Shown piece after piece: positions 27,301-34,687 of a stretch of 64,000 nucleotides of DNA (position 1 is its first letter; every line of letters starts with the position of its first letter). The translations under genes and the position numbers were made by a program. The DNA is from Allohahella sp002354735 (GTDB lineage: Bacteria > Pseudomonadota > Gammaproteobacteria > Pseudomonadales > Oleiphilaceae): assembly GCF_047946665.1 (NCBI RefSeq), contig NZ_CP172312.1, positions 1,612,001 through 1,676,000 of the forward strand, given 5' to 3'. The notes beneath the pieces are model-generated. The model did no database searches. It was not told the DNA's origin and saw only the letters and a list, made by a program, of their open reading frames with translations.

Positions 27301-28561
27301 TGAGGTATTCAGCGAAGCCGACGCCCTGGATGCCTGGATAGCTCTCGGACAGCTTGAGCGTGGCTACATAGCGCTGCCACTCTTCCCGCGTTACATCATT
27401 TGACGCATGTATGAACCCTGCCGCGCCGCGCAGTACTTGTTCATAATCGCGCATACGATCGGAAATTCGTGAGCGTATCGACTGAGCATTGAACGTAAAT
27501 TCATCCCGGGCAGCGGTCTCCACTGACAGACTTGTCAGCCGCCATGCACCTACCGCCAACCCGATACTCAGGAAAAACAGGCTCCACGGCAGCAAGAGCG
27601 CGGGCACGCTATGAGCCCCTGCGCCCTGACGATCGGCCAGATCGGCGGCAAGTACCAGCCCACTACTCACCCAGAGCAGAACGAAGCTGTCGAGGGCTAT
27701 GAGCGACGCGTTATCGGCGCCGGTGCCAAAAACGAAAGGCCCATGACCCTGGACCGTCATGACAACAGCCACGGCAACGATGGCAAGGGTGAGCAGGCTT
27801 ACGCCACGAACGCCGTAGAAAAAAGCGGTTATGGCGACACAGGGCACATAGAGGAAAAGAAAAATAAGACTGAGCATGGTGGACTGCAGGAAATCGCTGA
27901 ACGCCAGGGCCGTGGTGACGACGACAGCCAGGCATATCAGTCCGAAAACCAGAACAGAGCCTCTACCCGGTACTACTGCGGTCCGTCGCCCCCACGCCAC
28001 CATCAAGGGCGTTATAACCAGCATGCCAGCACTGTCACCGACCCACCAGGTGCCAAAGATGCTGATTGCAGAGGCTTGAGGGGCAAAGCCATTGAGCTCG
28101 AGAGCGGCTGTGCCGACTGCTGCACTTAACAGGCAGCCGGAAGCGCTCGCCATCAGGAAGGTGAACACGCCTCTCACTCTGTCGAAGATGGGGGCGCTGG
28201 TTGCGAAGCGTCGAATCAGCCAGAAAGCCAGAAGGGCTTCGAGGGTGTTGCCGATCGCGATCATTGCTGAAGCAATGTAGGTTGCTGGCGCAGCGTAGTC
28301 GTGGAAGACGACGACGTTGACACAGAATGCACCCACCGCGATTGCCGGCCACAGTCTCGCGCCGAACAGCAGCAACGCCCCAAGGGCGAGTCCTGATGTG
28401 GGCCAGATGGGGGAAACGTTAGTGGTGTCGAACGCCATTTGCAGGCTGAAGAAGCCCACCAGAAAATACACGACTGCGCAGAAAAGATTCAGCCCCATCA
28501 GCTGCAGTACCGAAATAGTCGGCGCTGCGCCTGGCCGAGCCAAGGTCGACAGCTTGGCCAC
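24344..28561 (-). CDS. Membrane hybrid histidine kinase, MASE1-CHASE-PAS-HisKA-HATPase-REC-Hpt
   Basis: About 1405 residues. I prefer the GTG at 28561, one base after the upstream stop; an ATG at 28498 is also possible, and one at 28645 would overlap the upstream gene by 83 bases. Order: MASE1 membrane domain (about eight helices, VGFFSLQMAF, VSPIWPTSGLALGAL), an extracytoplasmic CHASE domain (RMRDYEQVLRGAAGFIHAS), one more helix, PAS (EAIFIVNGDARIVYCNPAAE), HisKA (FVANMSHEIRTPMNAVLG), HATPase (DTGIGI, GTGLGLAIS), receiver (VVLMDVQMPVMDG) and a C-terminal Hpt with the phospho-His in LHKARGSVSQVGAGGL. It thus carries a full internal phosphorelay. It is coupled to a REC-GGDEF protein upstream and a second hybrid kinase downstream. 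Confidence 0.88.
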   Translation of the reverse strand: MAKLSTLARPGAAPTISVLQLMGLNLFCAVVYFLVGFFSLQMAFDTTNVSPIWPTSGLALGALLLFGARLWPAIAVGAFCVNVVVFHDYAAPATYIASAMIAIGNTLEALLAFWLIRRFATSAPIFDRVRGVFTFLMASASGCLLSAAVGTAALELNGFAPQASAISIFGTWWVGDSAGMLVITPLMVAWGRRTAVVPGRGSVLVFGLICLAVVVTTALAFSDFLQSTMLSLIFLFLYVPCVAITAFFYGVRGVSLLTLAIVAVAVVMTVQGHGPFVFGTGADNASLIALDSFVLLWVSSGLVLAADLADRQGAGAHSVPALLLPWSLFFLSIGLAVGAWRLTSLSVETAARDEFTFNAQSIRSRISDRMRDYEQVLRGAAGFIHASNDVTREEWQRYVATLKLSESYPGIQGVGFAEYLRSEAGKSRFEQEVRLDGFPEFVVKPEGERSTYMAIKYLSPFDWRNQRAHGYDMFSEELRRKALTLARDEGITSVSGKIVLVQETDVGQQAGFLMYLPIFDVEVSPQTVEERRAAMRGVVYSPFRMNDLISGVLGKRQSSLALAIYDGNETLPDKLMYSETPEVSSGGSPFLSSLRYRESVKIANREWLVTVSATPDFAATVDRGKAHIVLISGILISLLLFSFIRALVVTRSRALSLAEQMTMALRESEARFTSLAKTALEAIFIVNGDARIVYCNPAAERIFAYSNAQLLGLPWTSLLVASEREEVEARLKAQRDIEATDEFRAGESAGATCVRATSEVFPAEFSLSYWENEGQHFYGIILRDVTDARLASRRLTEAREAAESASLAKSQFVANMSHEIRTPMNAVLGMTQLLMRTSLSTEQREQLKIMLSAGNSLMEILNDILDFSKIEAGRMELRSKPFNLDHVLDELVAVMSAEAKLKSLEFSIEVEASVPRSLIGDGTRTRQILLNLLGNAIKFTESGRVSLFIDVAERRRDWITLRAIVRDTGIGISADEQLELFSAFSQADASVTREYEGTGLGLAISRELAQLMGGDITLSSEQGKGSTFTVLLPFQVAEPAATTHDPLVSTDDTAAEPAAFDALLAGRRVLLVEDNVFNQAVAKSFLEHAGAELVTASNGAAAVAQLSSVGEQFDVVLMDVQMPVMDGITATRIIRQELQLAIPVLAMTAGVLESERANCLAAGMNGFIPKPVVEAQMFDLLKQVLDHTPVRASPIQLDGADEDAELIKRTLDQLVGIARGSATNERLVLDGIRQVLEQGVSPILEARDTWLQGKPKLASAALHKARGSVSQVGAGGLTKCLLALEHLIEDPEAPVDLANHWTEALRRYESMLAAIDLWFERRRPAQQAHDAPLVEVHEETARHELEILKKMLADRNIDADRQFEQLRDYLKSRMTPGDFQTLVVAVRALHFDSALTLLKQLGTSR

Positions 28562-28562
28562 C

Positions 28563-29483
28563 CTAGTCAAAACTGTTGACGCAAGAGGTATTGCGGCCGC
28601 TTTTCTTGGCCTGATACAAGGCCTGGTCAGCGCACTCGAGCACATCCTGCAGTGCCATGCCCTGGCGGGGAACGAAGCTTACGACACCTACACTGATGGT
28701 GAGATAGGCGCCAGTCGGCGAAAATTCGTGAGGGATCACTGCATTTCTCACCCGCTCGCACAGGTAGACGCCGGTTTTGGCTGCCTCCTCCTGCGTGGTG
28801 TGAGCGCGTACGACGCAGAACTCTTCGCCGCCGTAGCGGGCCACGAATTCGCCCGGTCGGCGTATACCTGAACTCAATATGTCTGCAACCTGTCGCAGAC
28901 ACTCATCTCCGGCAACATGCCCATAGCCATCGTTATAAAGCTTGAAATGGTCGATATCCAGCATGATGACAGCCATTGGTAGTGCCTGACGTCGGTGTCG
29001 AGTAAACTCACCTCCCAGCTGTTTATCGAAGTATCGACGGTTGTAGATACCGGTCAGCGAATCTCGTTCAATCAGCTCACGCATCGCTTCCGTCTGAGCT
29101 GCCAACAGCAAATGGGTTTTCACCCTGGCTGTGACGACAGCAGGATTGAATGGCTTCGCTATGAAGTCCACCGCACCAAGCTCGAGCGCCCTCACCTCAA
29201 AATCGGCTTCAGAATGCGCGGTTACGAAAAGCACCGCGGCATTGGCGGTAGCCGCCGAGCTTTTGAGCGCCTTACACGTCTCAAAACCGTCCATGCCGGG
29301 CAATTGCATATCGAGCAGTATCACCTGCGGCTGCTGCTTCGCAGCGACCTGCAGCGCTTCTTCGCCGCTCGTGGCAAAACTCACCGAACAGAAGCCGCGA
29401 AGAATGGCACTCAACATCTTGATCAGCTGCGGGTTGTCGTCCACAACCAGAACCTTGCCCTTGGCCAGCGTTTTATCCGACAT
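28563..29483 (-). CDS. Diguanylate cyclase with N-terminal receiver (REC-GGDEF)
   Basis: A 306-residue WspR-like protein. The receiver (1-125) has VDDNPQ, phosphoacceptor Asp58 in VILLDMQLPGMDG and Lys in FIAKPFNP. The GGDEF domain begins RDSLTGIYNRRYFDKQL, includes MLDIDHFKLYND, and has the active-site loop ARYGGEEF, so it should make c-di-GMP. The position of the inhibitory RxxD site reads RPGE, so canonical product inhibition may be weak or absent. It is the first gene of the signalling operon, and a phosphorelay from the two hybrid kinases downstream plausibly ends here. Its promoter should lie in the 173-bp region shared with the divergent glutaminase gene. Confidence 0.92.
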   Translation of the reverse strand: MSDKTLAKGKVLVVDDNPQLIKMLSAILRGFCSVSFATSGEEALQVAAKQQPQVILLDMQLPGMDGFETCKALKSSAATANAAVLFVTAHSEADFEVRALELGAVDFIAKPFNPAVVTARVKTHLLLAAQTEAMRELIERDSLTGIYNRRYFDKQLGGEFTRHRRQALPMAVIMLDIDHFKLYNDGYGHVAGDECLRQVADILSSGIRRPGEFVARYGGEEFCVVRAHTTQEEAAKTGVYLCERVRNAVIPHEFSPTGAYLTISVGVVSFVPRQGMALQDVLECADQALYQAKKSGRNTSCVNSFD

Positions 29484-29656
29484 TACTGAGATCGCCTCGA
29501 AAATTTCATCTCATCAGTGTAGCAGATGGTCAGCAGGCGCTTTTCAGATCGATATCCAGCCACGGTCTTGTTCAGCCAGCCAGATCGAGATATTCCTATT
29601 CTGCTGCCATACTCCCTCAGATAGAGTCGATACCGAGTTGTGGAACACGCGCGCCT

Positions 29657-30592
29657 ATGAAGACTACCGTCGATCTGGAACAGACACTGCTGGACATCTG
29701 CGCAGACATGACAGCCTGCGAGGACAAAGGTGTCGTCGCCAACTACATACCCGAACTTGCCAAAGTCAGCCCGGATCGCTTTGGCATGTCAGTCTGTCTC
29801 GCCGATGGGCAACAATTCAGCGCCGGCGACGCTGCCACCCGCTTTTCGGTCCAGAGTGTGTCCAAGGTGTTTACATTAGCCATCGCCCTGGGCCGCTATG
29901 GCGACGGCCTGTGGCGGCGAGTGGGGCGCGAGCCCTCTACCCATGACTTCAATTCGGTGCAGGAGCTCGAGGTTCGCAGAGGTATTCCACCAAATCCTTT
30001 CGTAAACGCAGGCGCAATCGTCACAACAGATATGGTGCTCGCCGACTCCACACCGGCAGAGACGCTGGGAGAAATTCTGCGCTTCATTCGCCAGGCTGCG
30101 TCTGACGAGGACATTCTGATTGATCCAGCTGTTGCCGCGTCCGAGAAGCTCAGCGGCCATAAGAATTGGGCCCTCGCCCACTTCCTGAAAAGCTTTCAGA
30201 ACCTGAAGCACCCCTGCGAGCGTACGCTAGGCGTGTATTTTCACCATTGCGCCATTGAGATGACCTGCGAACAGCTCGCGCGATTCGGCCGCTTCCTTGC
30301 CGGGTTCAGCAAGTCGCCAAACCTGGTGTCGCGGGAAAATATCCGCAGCATCAATGCGCTGATGATGACCTGCGGCCACTACAACGGGTCTGGCGAGTTT
30401 GCCTATCGCGTGGGTATTCCAGCGAAGAGCGGTGTCGGCGGCGGCATCCTTGCGATATTGCCAGGCAAAGCCTCCATTGCCGTCTGGGCTCCCGGCCTCA
30501 ACAAGCAGGGCAACTCTCTGCTCGGCACCAAGGCGCTGGAAGCACTTTCACGGTCTCTGGACTGGTCCGTGTTTGACTCAGGCGGACAATAG
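29657..30592 (+). CDS. glsA: Glutaminase
   Basis: A 311-residue serine-type glutaminase (L-glutamine to L-glutamate plus ammonia), the usual length for the family. The catalytic Ser-x-x-Lys lies in FSVQSVSKVF (Ser67, Lys70). Other conserved blocks are NPFVNAGAIVT, the SGHKN region, TLGVYFHHCAIEM, MMTCGHYNGSGEFAYRVG and the C-terminal PAKSGVGGGILAI, which forms part of the active site. It is divergent from the c-di-GMP operon. It ends one base before the stop of the convergent PaiB gene. No regulatory motif was identified. Confidence 0.95.
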   Translation: MKTTVDLEQTLLDICADMTACEDKGVVANYIPELAKVSPDRFGMSVCLADGQQFSAGDAATRFSVQSVSKVFTLAIALGRYGDGLWRRVGREPSTHDFNSVQELEVRRGIPPNPFVNAGAIVTTDMVLADSTPAETLGEILRFIRQAASDEDILIDPAVAASEKLSGHKNWALAHFLKSFQNLKHPCERTLGVYFHHCAIEMTCEQLARFGRFLAGFSKSPNLVSRENIRSINALMMTCGHYNGSGEFAYRVGIPAKSGVGGGILAILPGKASIAVWAPGLNKQGNSLLGTKALEALSRSLDWSVFDSGGQ

Positions 30593-30593
30593 C

Positions 30594-31223
30594 TCAGCTG
30601 CGGCCAGGACACCGGGTAGCCATCATTTTCACCATTTCCGGGCAGGTACCCTGTGCACGCAGGGCCTCTACAACCCCGCCATGATCCGCCTCACTTCGGT
30701 TCTGGCTGATCTTCCACTTTCCCTCGATCGACCGGATGGGTATTTCAATACCTACGATGGCTCTGAGCTGTGTCGCGACGAAATCCTCGGGTGCATCGTT
30801 CACCCGCCATGGTGTCCCGCGATCAGCCTCGAGATCATCAGTCAGCCGCCCGAGGTGCTCAGCAATCCAGAGCGGATCATCGATGACTTTCGGAAGGCCT
30901 CGCACCTGCACCATCACAAAGTTCCAGGTCGGCACCACCTTGCCAGTCTCGGCTTTCGAGGCATACCAGGATGGGCTCACATAGGCTTCAGGCCCCTGAA
31001 ATATCAACAGGGCCTCAGCGCCCTCACGCAGTGCGGCGAGCTGGGTGTTGCCTCGGGCAAGATGAGCACGCAGCAGGCCGCCACTTCTGCACAGCGAGAA
31101 AGGCATCAGATTGGCCAACAAGCCAAGACTCCCTGTCGTGATGAGCGTGGCTAGCGGGTAGGTCTCTATCAAATCGAACAGTACATCAGTTCGATGCTCT
31201 CTAAAGATATTCGGACAGTACAT
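30594..31223 (-). CDS. paiB: PaiB-family FMN-binding protein
   Basis: A 209-residue flavin-binding split-barrel protein. Conserved segments are the N-terminal MYCPNIFRE, YPLATLITTG, the FQGPEAYVSPSWYASK block and VPTWNFVMVQVRG, which match PaiB throughout; length is normal. PaiB proteins were described as negative regulators of sporulation and protease genes in Bacillus, but in proteobacteria they are mostly uncharacterised and may act as FMN or heme-linked enzymes. It is divergent from a MocR regulator gene across 112 bp, a common pairing, which suggests that the MocR protein controls it. Confidence 0.88.
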   Translation of the reverse strand: MYCPNIFREHRTDVLFDLIETYPLATLITTGSLGLLANLMPFSLCRSGGLLRAHLARGNTQLAALREGAEALLIFQGPEAYVSPSWYASKAETGKVVPTWNFVMVQVRGLPKVIDDPLWIAEHLGRLTDDLEADRGTPWRVNDAPEDFVATQLRAIVGIEIPIRSIEGKWKISQNRSEADHGGVVEALRAQGTCPEMVKMMATRCPGRS

Positions 31224-31263
31224 GGCATCATCTCCATTGCGGGTTCCGACACGAGTTTGGCGC

Positions 31264-31269
31264 TATAAT
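31264..31269 (+). promoter_or_regulatory. Probable -10 element (TATAAT) between paiB and the mocR-like gene
   Basis: A consensus TATAAT lies 67 bp before the MocR start, in the 112-bp divergent region. No good -35 element is visible at 16-18 bp upstream, so this would be a regulated promoter if it is used. Confidence 0.4.
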
Positions 31270-31335
31270 GGACTGGAGCGTATAGCCACTTAGGCTTTAT
31301 TTCACCAGACCACTTTTGCATTGGGACTATCAGTC

Positions 31336-32814
31336 ATGGCGCGACGGCCACTTGTTCTGGAGATGCCTGCCCTGGGCGTCATCGATCTTCAGGCGGGTCA
31401 TGTCGGCCGACAAATTGTCGAGGCCCTGCGCAGTGCCATTTCGAGCGGTGAACTGGCGGCCCATGAGCGACTACCCTCGAGCAGAGTGCTGGCACGATCG
31501 ATGGGCGTGTCGCGAAGCACTGTGACTGATGCCTATGAACAACTGATCGCAGAAGGCTGTCTGATGGCTCATCGGGGCTCGGGTACCCGGGTGGCTTTCG
31601 GATCGAATTCAGGTCTCCAACCCTCTAAGCAACTTGGAGAGCCGGGCGCAGAATCTGGACTTCCTGCTTCAAGCATCGGCCAGCGCTACCTCGCCATTGC
31701 CGATATGCTGAGCCCGCTGGATTCAGTGCCTTTCTCCATCGCCGTGCCTGAAGGCGAGGTCGCTATGGGGCCGCACTGGAGACGCCTGAGTAAACGGGTA
31801 CGAGCCTCGACAAGCAGCGCCCCATCAGGCTATCCCGATCCACAAGGTCTCCTGGCCCTCCGCCAGGCGATCGCCAGCTACCTCAGGAAGTCGCGTGCGG
31901 TACGATGCGATCCAGCACACATCCTCATCACAGAAGGCAGCCAACAAGGTCTCTACCTTGCTGCCAAGGTTCTTCTGTCTCCCGGCGATCCGGTATGGGT
32001 AGAGGACCCGGCTTACGGCGGGTTGACAGCAGTTCTGGATGATCGTGGTGCTGTTCTACACGCGACGCGGGTCGACGCCCAGGGCTTCGATGTCGCCAGC
32101 GCCAGGCAAGCCGCGCCCGAGGCTGTAGCTGCCTTCGTAACGCCTTCACATCAGTTCCCAATGGGTATGCCGCTGAGCATGCCGAGGCGGCTTGAACTGG
32201 TCGAGTGGGCCCGTGCTCATGGGCGCTGGATCGTCGAAGACGATTACGACAGCGAACTACGCTACACCGGCCAGCCCTTTCCGGCTATGCAGGGTCTTGC
32301 GCCCGACAGCGTCATCTACCTCGGTACTTTTAGCAAGATCCTGGCCCCCTCTCTGCGACTGGGCTATATCGTCGCCCCCGAAAGCCTGATAAAAGCCTTC
32401 GTCGGTGCCCGTTCGCTGATGGGTAGAGGTTCACCATCCCTGGAACAACACGTACTCGCTGCCTACATGGCCGAGGGTTATTTCGAAGCGCATATCCGAC
32501 GTATTCGAACGATTTATGCTCAGCGGCGACAGGCACTGGTCGAGCTGATTGAGAAAGAACTGCCCTGCCTCACTGTTCTACCGGCAGATCAGGGCATGCA
32601 CCTGGTCGTGACGCTCGCTGGCGGACTCAATGACGTCGATGTTGCCAACTCAGCCAGAAAAGAAGGCATCGCCCTGCGCGCACTTTCACCCAGGTGCGCA
32701 AAGGCGCCAAAGCTTTCCGGCCTGCTGCTGGGCTTCGGCGGGTTTTCACCTGGCCAGTTGGCAACCAGCGTACGCAAGCTGCGGATGGTCCTGGAATCGG
32801 CCGCCTGGGCCTAA
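31336..32814 (+). CDS. MocR/PdxR-type transcriptional regulator (GntR HTH plus aminotransferase fold)
   Basis: A 492-residue protein. I use the ATG at 31336; a TTG at 31321 would add five residues. The N-terminal winged helix-turn-helix contains ERLPSSRVLARSMGVSRSTV and TDAYEQLIAEG. The C-terminal domain is a fold-type I PLP aminotransferase: ITEGSQQGLYLAA, PVWVEDPAYGG, the FVTPSHQFPMG block, IVEDDYDSELR and the PLP lysine in YLGTFSKILAPSLRLGY. Such proteins bind PLP and regulate vitamin B6, GABA or taurine genes, usually the divergent neighbour; here that is the PaiB gene. It converges on the HupE-like gene after 24 bp. Confidence 0.92.
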   Translation: MARRPLVLEMPALGVIDLQAGHVGRQIVEALRSAISSGELAAHERLPSSRVLARSMGVSRSTVTDAYEQLIAEGCLMAHRGSGTRVAFGSNSGLQPSKQLGEPGAESGLPASSIGQRYLAIADMLSPLDSVPFSIAVPEGEVAMGPHWRRLSKRVRASTSSAPSGYPDPQGLLALRQAIASYLRKSRAVRCDPAHILITEGSQQGLYLAAKVLLSPGDPVWVEDPAYGGLTAVLDDRGAVLHATRVDAQGFDVASARQAAPEAVAAFVTPSHQFPMGMPLSMPRRLELVEWARAHGRWIVEDDYDSELRYTGQPFPAMQGLAPDSVIYLGTFSKILAPSLRLGYIVAPESLIKAFVGARSLMGRGSPSLEQHVLAAYMAEGYFEAHIRRIRTIYAQRRQALVELIEKELPCLTVLPADQGMHLVVTLAGGLNDVDVANSARKEGIALRALSPRCAKAPKLSGLLLGFGGFSPGQLATSVRKLRMVLESAAWA

Positions 32815-32838
32815 TTGCATGTTTTGCAGCAGCAGAAG

Positions 32839-33870
32839 CTATATAAGCGGGAGTGTTCTCTGCATGGTCCAGCAGGTCGCGACAATACCGAGCGTATAGG
32901 CTGCGCCACGCCTGCCGCTGAAGCTTCCGAAAAATGGCCCAAGCCTGAGCGTCGAGCCGTAGATAAGCAGTACCAGGGCGATGAACAAGATCTGACCGGC
33001 TTCGACGCCGAGATTGAAGCCGAGCAGCGCAAGCGGCAGATCCGACACTTCGAGCTCCAGTTCGATGAGCGCGCCGGCGAAGCCGAAGCCATGAAGTAGT
33101 CCGAACGCTCCAGCCATAGACCACGGATATCGGACACAAAGGCCGGGATTGCCATCCTGCAGCCGGACCGCTTCATAGGCCATGACAACGACTGACAAGG
33201 CGATACAGGCTTCGAGGGCATCGACAGGCACTTGCACATCACCAAGCGTAGTCATGAGCAAGGTCACACTGTGGCCTACGGTGAACGCTGTGATCGTTGC
33301 CAGCAATCGACGCCTCGACGACATGAGCAGCAGCAGTCCCGTGACGAAGAAGAGATGATCTATGCCGCCAAGTATGTGCCTGATGCCGAGTTCGAAGTAC
33401 GTTCCCACCTGAGCAGCGGTGGTGGCCGACCCTGCGCCCAGCGCCGACAAGTTGATGGTGATCTCACCATTGTCGGTAGCAAAAACCGCTTTCGAGTCTG
33501 GTGCGTTCTGCCAGCTGGCCTTGAGGAGCAGGCCATCAATTGGCCAGTGGAGAATGAAGGTGTCGAGATTTGTCAGTCTGCTTTCGCAGTCAAAAATAAA
33601 ATCCCGTCGACTATCATTTTGATGCACCTCTGCTTCCCGTAAGGTGCAGCGACGCGGCAAGTCCGGTGGCTGAAAAACCCTCTCCAGCGGTTTCGCCGTC
33701 AGCCAAACCGTTAGGGCGTAATCAGAGCCGGTAGCGGTATCGCTTTCCACGAGGTCGGCCTTGAGGACGCCCAGATCATGAGCTTGCGCAGGACTGAACA
33801 TGCCCACAAGCACCAGTGTCAGGTTAAGCCAAAGAAACGCGGATCCGCGTCTGAACAGCGTCATGATCAA
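32839..33870 (-). CDS. HupE/UreJ-like membrane protein with extracytoplasmic domain
   Basis: A 343-residue protein with a signal peptide ending SPAQA before HDLGVLKADL. An extracytoplasmic beta domain of about 110 residues follows, then about six or seven transmembrane helices. The membrane part has family features: ELGIRHILGGIDHLFFVTGL, ITAFTVGHSVTLL and FGLLHGFGFAGAL, with several membrane His and Asp residues that could bind a metal. HupE and UreJ relatives are thought to be nickel or cobalt permeases. The present subfamily usually occurs next to a PpiC-type isomerase, as here, and no hydrogenase or urease gene is nearby. Its start overlaps the stop of the isomerase gene by four bases. Confidence 0.8.
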   Translation of the reverse strand: MIMTLFRRGSAFLWLNLTLVLVGMFSPAQAHDLGVLKADLVESDTATGSDYALTVWLTAKPLERVFQPPDLPRRCTLREAEVHQNDSRRDFIFDCESRLTNLDTFILHWPIDGLLLKASWQNAPDSKAVFATDNGEITINLSALGAGSATTAAQVGTYFELGIRHILGGIDHLFFVTGLLLLMSSRRRLLATITAFTVGHSVTLLMTTLGDVQVPVDALEACIALSVVVMAYEAVRLQDGNPGLCVRYPWSMAGAFGLLHGFGFAGALIELELEVSDLPLALLGFNLGVEAGQILFIALVLLIYGSTLRLGPFFGSFSGRRGAAYTLGIVATCWTMQRTLPLI

Positions 33871-34676
33871 TCAACCTGCAGCACACGATACTGTTGCCGC
33901 AAACCGGCGAGCGCACGATCGACCGAGCTGTTGATCTGTGCCTCACGCCAATCCCGTTCGATATAGGCTGCAAGATGTTCAAACGGCGGGACCTCACCTG
34001 CTTCCCTGGCGATTACGCGCAAATAATGACTGCCATAAGGACTGAGTACCGGACCAAACCAGTCCTTCCCACTGGCTTCGTCGACTGCATCTGCCACGTG
34101 CTGACCAAAGCGAGCAGCAATCGATTCAGTACTTTCAGCCTGAAGATGGCGTGGAAAGCGCGGGTTGTCTCTCCACTCAAAGGCGCCCGCACCCGCCTGC
34201 TCGAGCATCTGTAGAACATTGTCAGGCGCCGCCTGATCCCGAGGTAGATACACCTGCTCCAGCGTCCACTGTGTAGGCTCGGCATATTCTTCTGCGTGTT
34301 CAGCATACCAGCGCTCAAGGTCAGCCTGCTCTGGCTCAGGATGATTCGCACCTAATACCAGCCGCATCTTGTTTTTCAGCCGACTGCGAATCACGCCATC
34401 GTCATGCAAGCCGCGTCTGTATGCCTCACGCACCAGAATCTCTTCATCGACATAAGCATCTAGCGCCGCCTTCGTTTCAAGCTCAGAAAGTGGCTTTCCG
34501 GTAAGGCGCTCGCGATTGTCTACCGCCAGCGCCAGCACCTGCTCGTCGATCTCGATCACCGCTGCCGAGCGACCGTCTCCACTACGCGCATTGCCACTGT
34601 CCAGCACGAACAATACGCTACCACCGACGATGAAGACGAATATCGGCTCTCGGATGAGCTTGCGGATACTGATCAC
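33867..34676 (-). CDS. Membrane-anchored parvulin-type peptidyl-prolyl isomerase (PpiC family)
   Basis: A 269-residue protein with one N-terminal membrane anchor (about 12-26, PIFVFIVGGSVLFVLD) and the rest in the periplasm. A helical chaperone-like region comes first (LSELETKAALDAYVDEEILV, AYRRGL, RLKNKMRLVL), then a rotamase region with WTLEQVYLPRD and FGPVLSPYGSHYLRV, where a G-P-V-x-S-x-x-G-x-H segment marks the parvulin fold. It probably helps fold secreted proteins. The gene is 11 bp after a large secreted GH16 enzyme gene and overlaps the HupE-like gene, so the three form one operon. The isomerase may serve that enzyme. Confidence 0.85.
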   Translation of the reverse strand: MISIRKLIREPIFVFIVGGSVLFVLDSGNARSGDGRSAAVIEIDEQVLALAVDNRERLTGKPLSELETKAALDAYVDEEILVREAYRRGLHDDGVIRSRLKNKMRLVLGANHPEPEQADLERWYAEHAEEYAEPTQWTLEQVYLPRDQAAPDNVLQMLEQAGAGAFEWRDNPRFPRHLQAESTESIAARFGQHVADAVDEASGKDWFGPVLSPYGSHYLRVIAREAGEVPPFEHLAAYIERDWREAQINSSVDRALAGLRQQYRVLQVD

Positions 34677-34687
34677 TCGAGCCGCCT

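Noticed and set aside
26891..28129. Plus-strand frames opposite the MASE1-CHASE kinase
   Set aside because: Antisense shadows of a clear kinase gene; no start signals or recognisable motifs.
32839..33870. Hydrogenase or urease accessory nickel permease
   Set aside because: No hydrogenase or urease genes are nearby; the operon partner is a parvulin, so only the family name is kept.
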